A DNA stretch of 5,341 nucleotides from Elusimicrobiota bacterium (GTDB lineage Bacteria; Elusimicrobiota; Elusimicrobia; UBA1565; UBA9628). Both the position numbers and the translations under genes were made by a program. A model generated the notes under the pieces. It had not been told where the DNA came from. It ran no database searches and saw nothing but the letters and a program-made list of their open reading frames with translations. Shown one piece after another: positions 4,807-5,341 of the stretch. Within the stretch, counting starts at the first letter, position 1, and every line of letters starts with the position of its first letter. The DNA is taken from assembly GCA_023249695.1 (NCBI GenBank), contig JAHFCD010000207.1, forward strand, positions 1 to 5,341, in the 5' to 3' direction.

Positions 4807-5341
4807 ACCGCGGAAACAAACTGATCCTCGCATCGGCCTCGCCTCGGCGGCGCGCGATATTGCGGTCGGCGGGGGTGAGCTTTACCGTCGATCCGAGCGG
4901 CGTGGACGAGAAGAACGCCGAGAAAATTCCCCGGCGGCTGGTCGTCAAGCTCGCGCGGCTCAAGGCCCTAGATGTTTCGCGGCGCCACCCCGGGCGGCTG
5001 GTGCTCGGAGCCGATACGCTCGTGGTCTGCCGCGGCGAAATTCTCGGAAAGCCGAAGGATTTACGGGACGCCGTGAGGATGATCACGCTCCAGTCGGGGC
5101 GGGTGCAGCGCGTGTACACCGGAACCGCCCTCGTCGCGGGCGGGCGCGTGTATACGGAGTGCGCGGTGACCGTCGTTTACGCCCGTCTCCTCGACGCGGA
5201 TCGGCTGCGGCGGCTGGCGGAAAAGCACATGGATAAGGCCGGCGCGTACGCCATCCAGGATCGGAATGATCCGCTCGTCGCGCGCATCGTCGGCGACCGC
5301 GACAACGTGACCGGCTTGCCTATGCGCTCGGTCAGGCGACT
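4803..5341 (+). CDS. maf: Maf family nucleoside triphosphate pyrophosphatase, 3' end outside window
   Basis: Maf enzymes hydrolyse non-canonical or excess nucleoside triphosphates to monophosphate and pyrophosphate; the name comes from a septum-inhibition phenotype. The 179 codons visible are nearly the whole protein; probably some 10-20 C-terminal residues are missing. Motifs are LILASASPRR (7-16), GADT with catalytic Asp71 (69-72), LGKP (81-84), SGRVQRVYTG (98-107), DKAGAYAIQD (144-153) and GDRDNVTGLP (164-173). SPRR rather than SPWRR points to the YhdE-like dTTP/UTP class, not the YceF m7GTP class. Gln102 replaces the usual His before VYTG, and AYAIQD replaces the commoner AYGIQG. The proposed start is TTG 4803, which overlaps the previous stop as TTGA and puts six residues before LILAS. 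The in-frame ATG at 4779 would add eight residues with a 28-base overlap; neither has a convincing ribosome binding site. Confidence 0.9.
   Translation, partial: MNRGNKLILASASPRRRAILRSAGVSFTVDPSGVDEKNAEKIPRRLVVKLARLKALDVSRRHPGRLVLGADTLVVCRGEILGKPKDLRDAVRMITLQSGRVQRVYTGTALVAGGRVYTECAVTVVYARLLDADRLRRLAEKHMDKAGAYAIQDRNDPLVARIVGDRDNVTGLPMRSVRR

Noticed and set aside
4033..4833. 266-codon - strand frame opposite the flavin oxidoreductase
   Set aside because: It is antisense to a gene with intact FAD and NAD(P) motifs and has Arg/Pro-rich shadow composition.
1..5341. Mobile element, prophage, CRISPR, toxin-antitoxin or defence system
   Set aside because: No transposase, integrase, regular repeats or small paired genes were found; all sequence is accounted for by conserved housekeeping genes and gaps of at most 118 bases.

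Overview
This is a GC-rich bacterial chromosomal segment that carries only housekeeping-type genes, all on the + strand. I see no phage, transposon, CRISPR, tRNA, rRNA, toxin-antitoxin or defence genes, and nothing that looks like a new multi-gene system. The GC richness, the tight + strand packing and the promoter style (a GCTATAAT-like -10 box almost touching the start codon) suit a free-living or environmental GC-rich bacterium. I cannot name the phylum from this sequence; an uncultured lineage such as a GC-rich Elusimicrobiota or a deltaproteobacterium-like group is only a guess.

The layout is three short transcription units. Unit 1 (about 59-1099) is a YggS/PLPBP-type PLP homeostasis protein (76-744) followed by a DUF167/YggU protein (768-1031), closed by a strong 16-bp hairpin terminator at 1063-1099. 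Unit 2 (about 1131-3679) is an MtnA-type methylthioribose-1-phosphate isomerase (1150-2196) that overlaps pyruvate kinase (2183-3652) by 14 bases, followed by a GC hairpin with no T-run. Unit 3 (3734 to the window edge) is CutA (3746-4081), an FAD/NAD(P)H oxidoreductase of the ferredoxin-reductase family (4078-4806) and a Maf nucleotide pyrophosphatase (4803-5341, open at the 3' edge), joined by ATGA and TTGA stop/start overlaps.

The genes within a unit are not an obvious single pathway. YggS with YggU is a widely conserved pairing, here without the YggT gene that often lies between them. MtnA and pyruvate kinase could meet metabolically only if methylthioribose-1-phosphate carbon is routed to dihydroxyacetone phosphate and then glycolysis, which is speculation. 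CutA, the flavin reductase and Maf look like a stress/housekeeping operon.

The most useful observations are regulatory or at residue level. All three units start with an extended -10-like promoter so close to the start codon that the transcripts should be leaderless or nearly so, while three of the four downstream genes keep Shine-Dalgarno sequences (the exception, maf, has only a weak one and a TTG start). Pyruvate kinase carries the Leu/Gln/basic/Val signature of K+-independent enzymes, but with Arg where Lys is usual. The ribosome binding site of the oxidoreductase gene sits inside a small hairpin.
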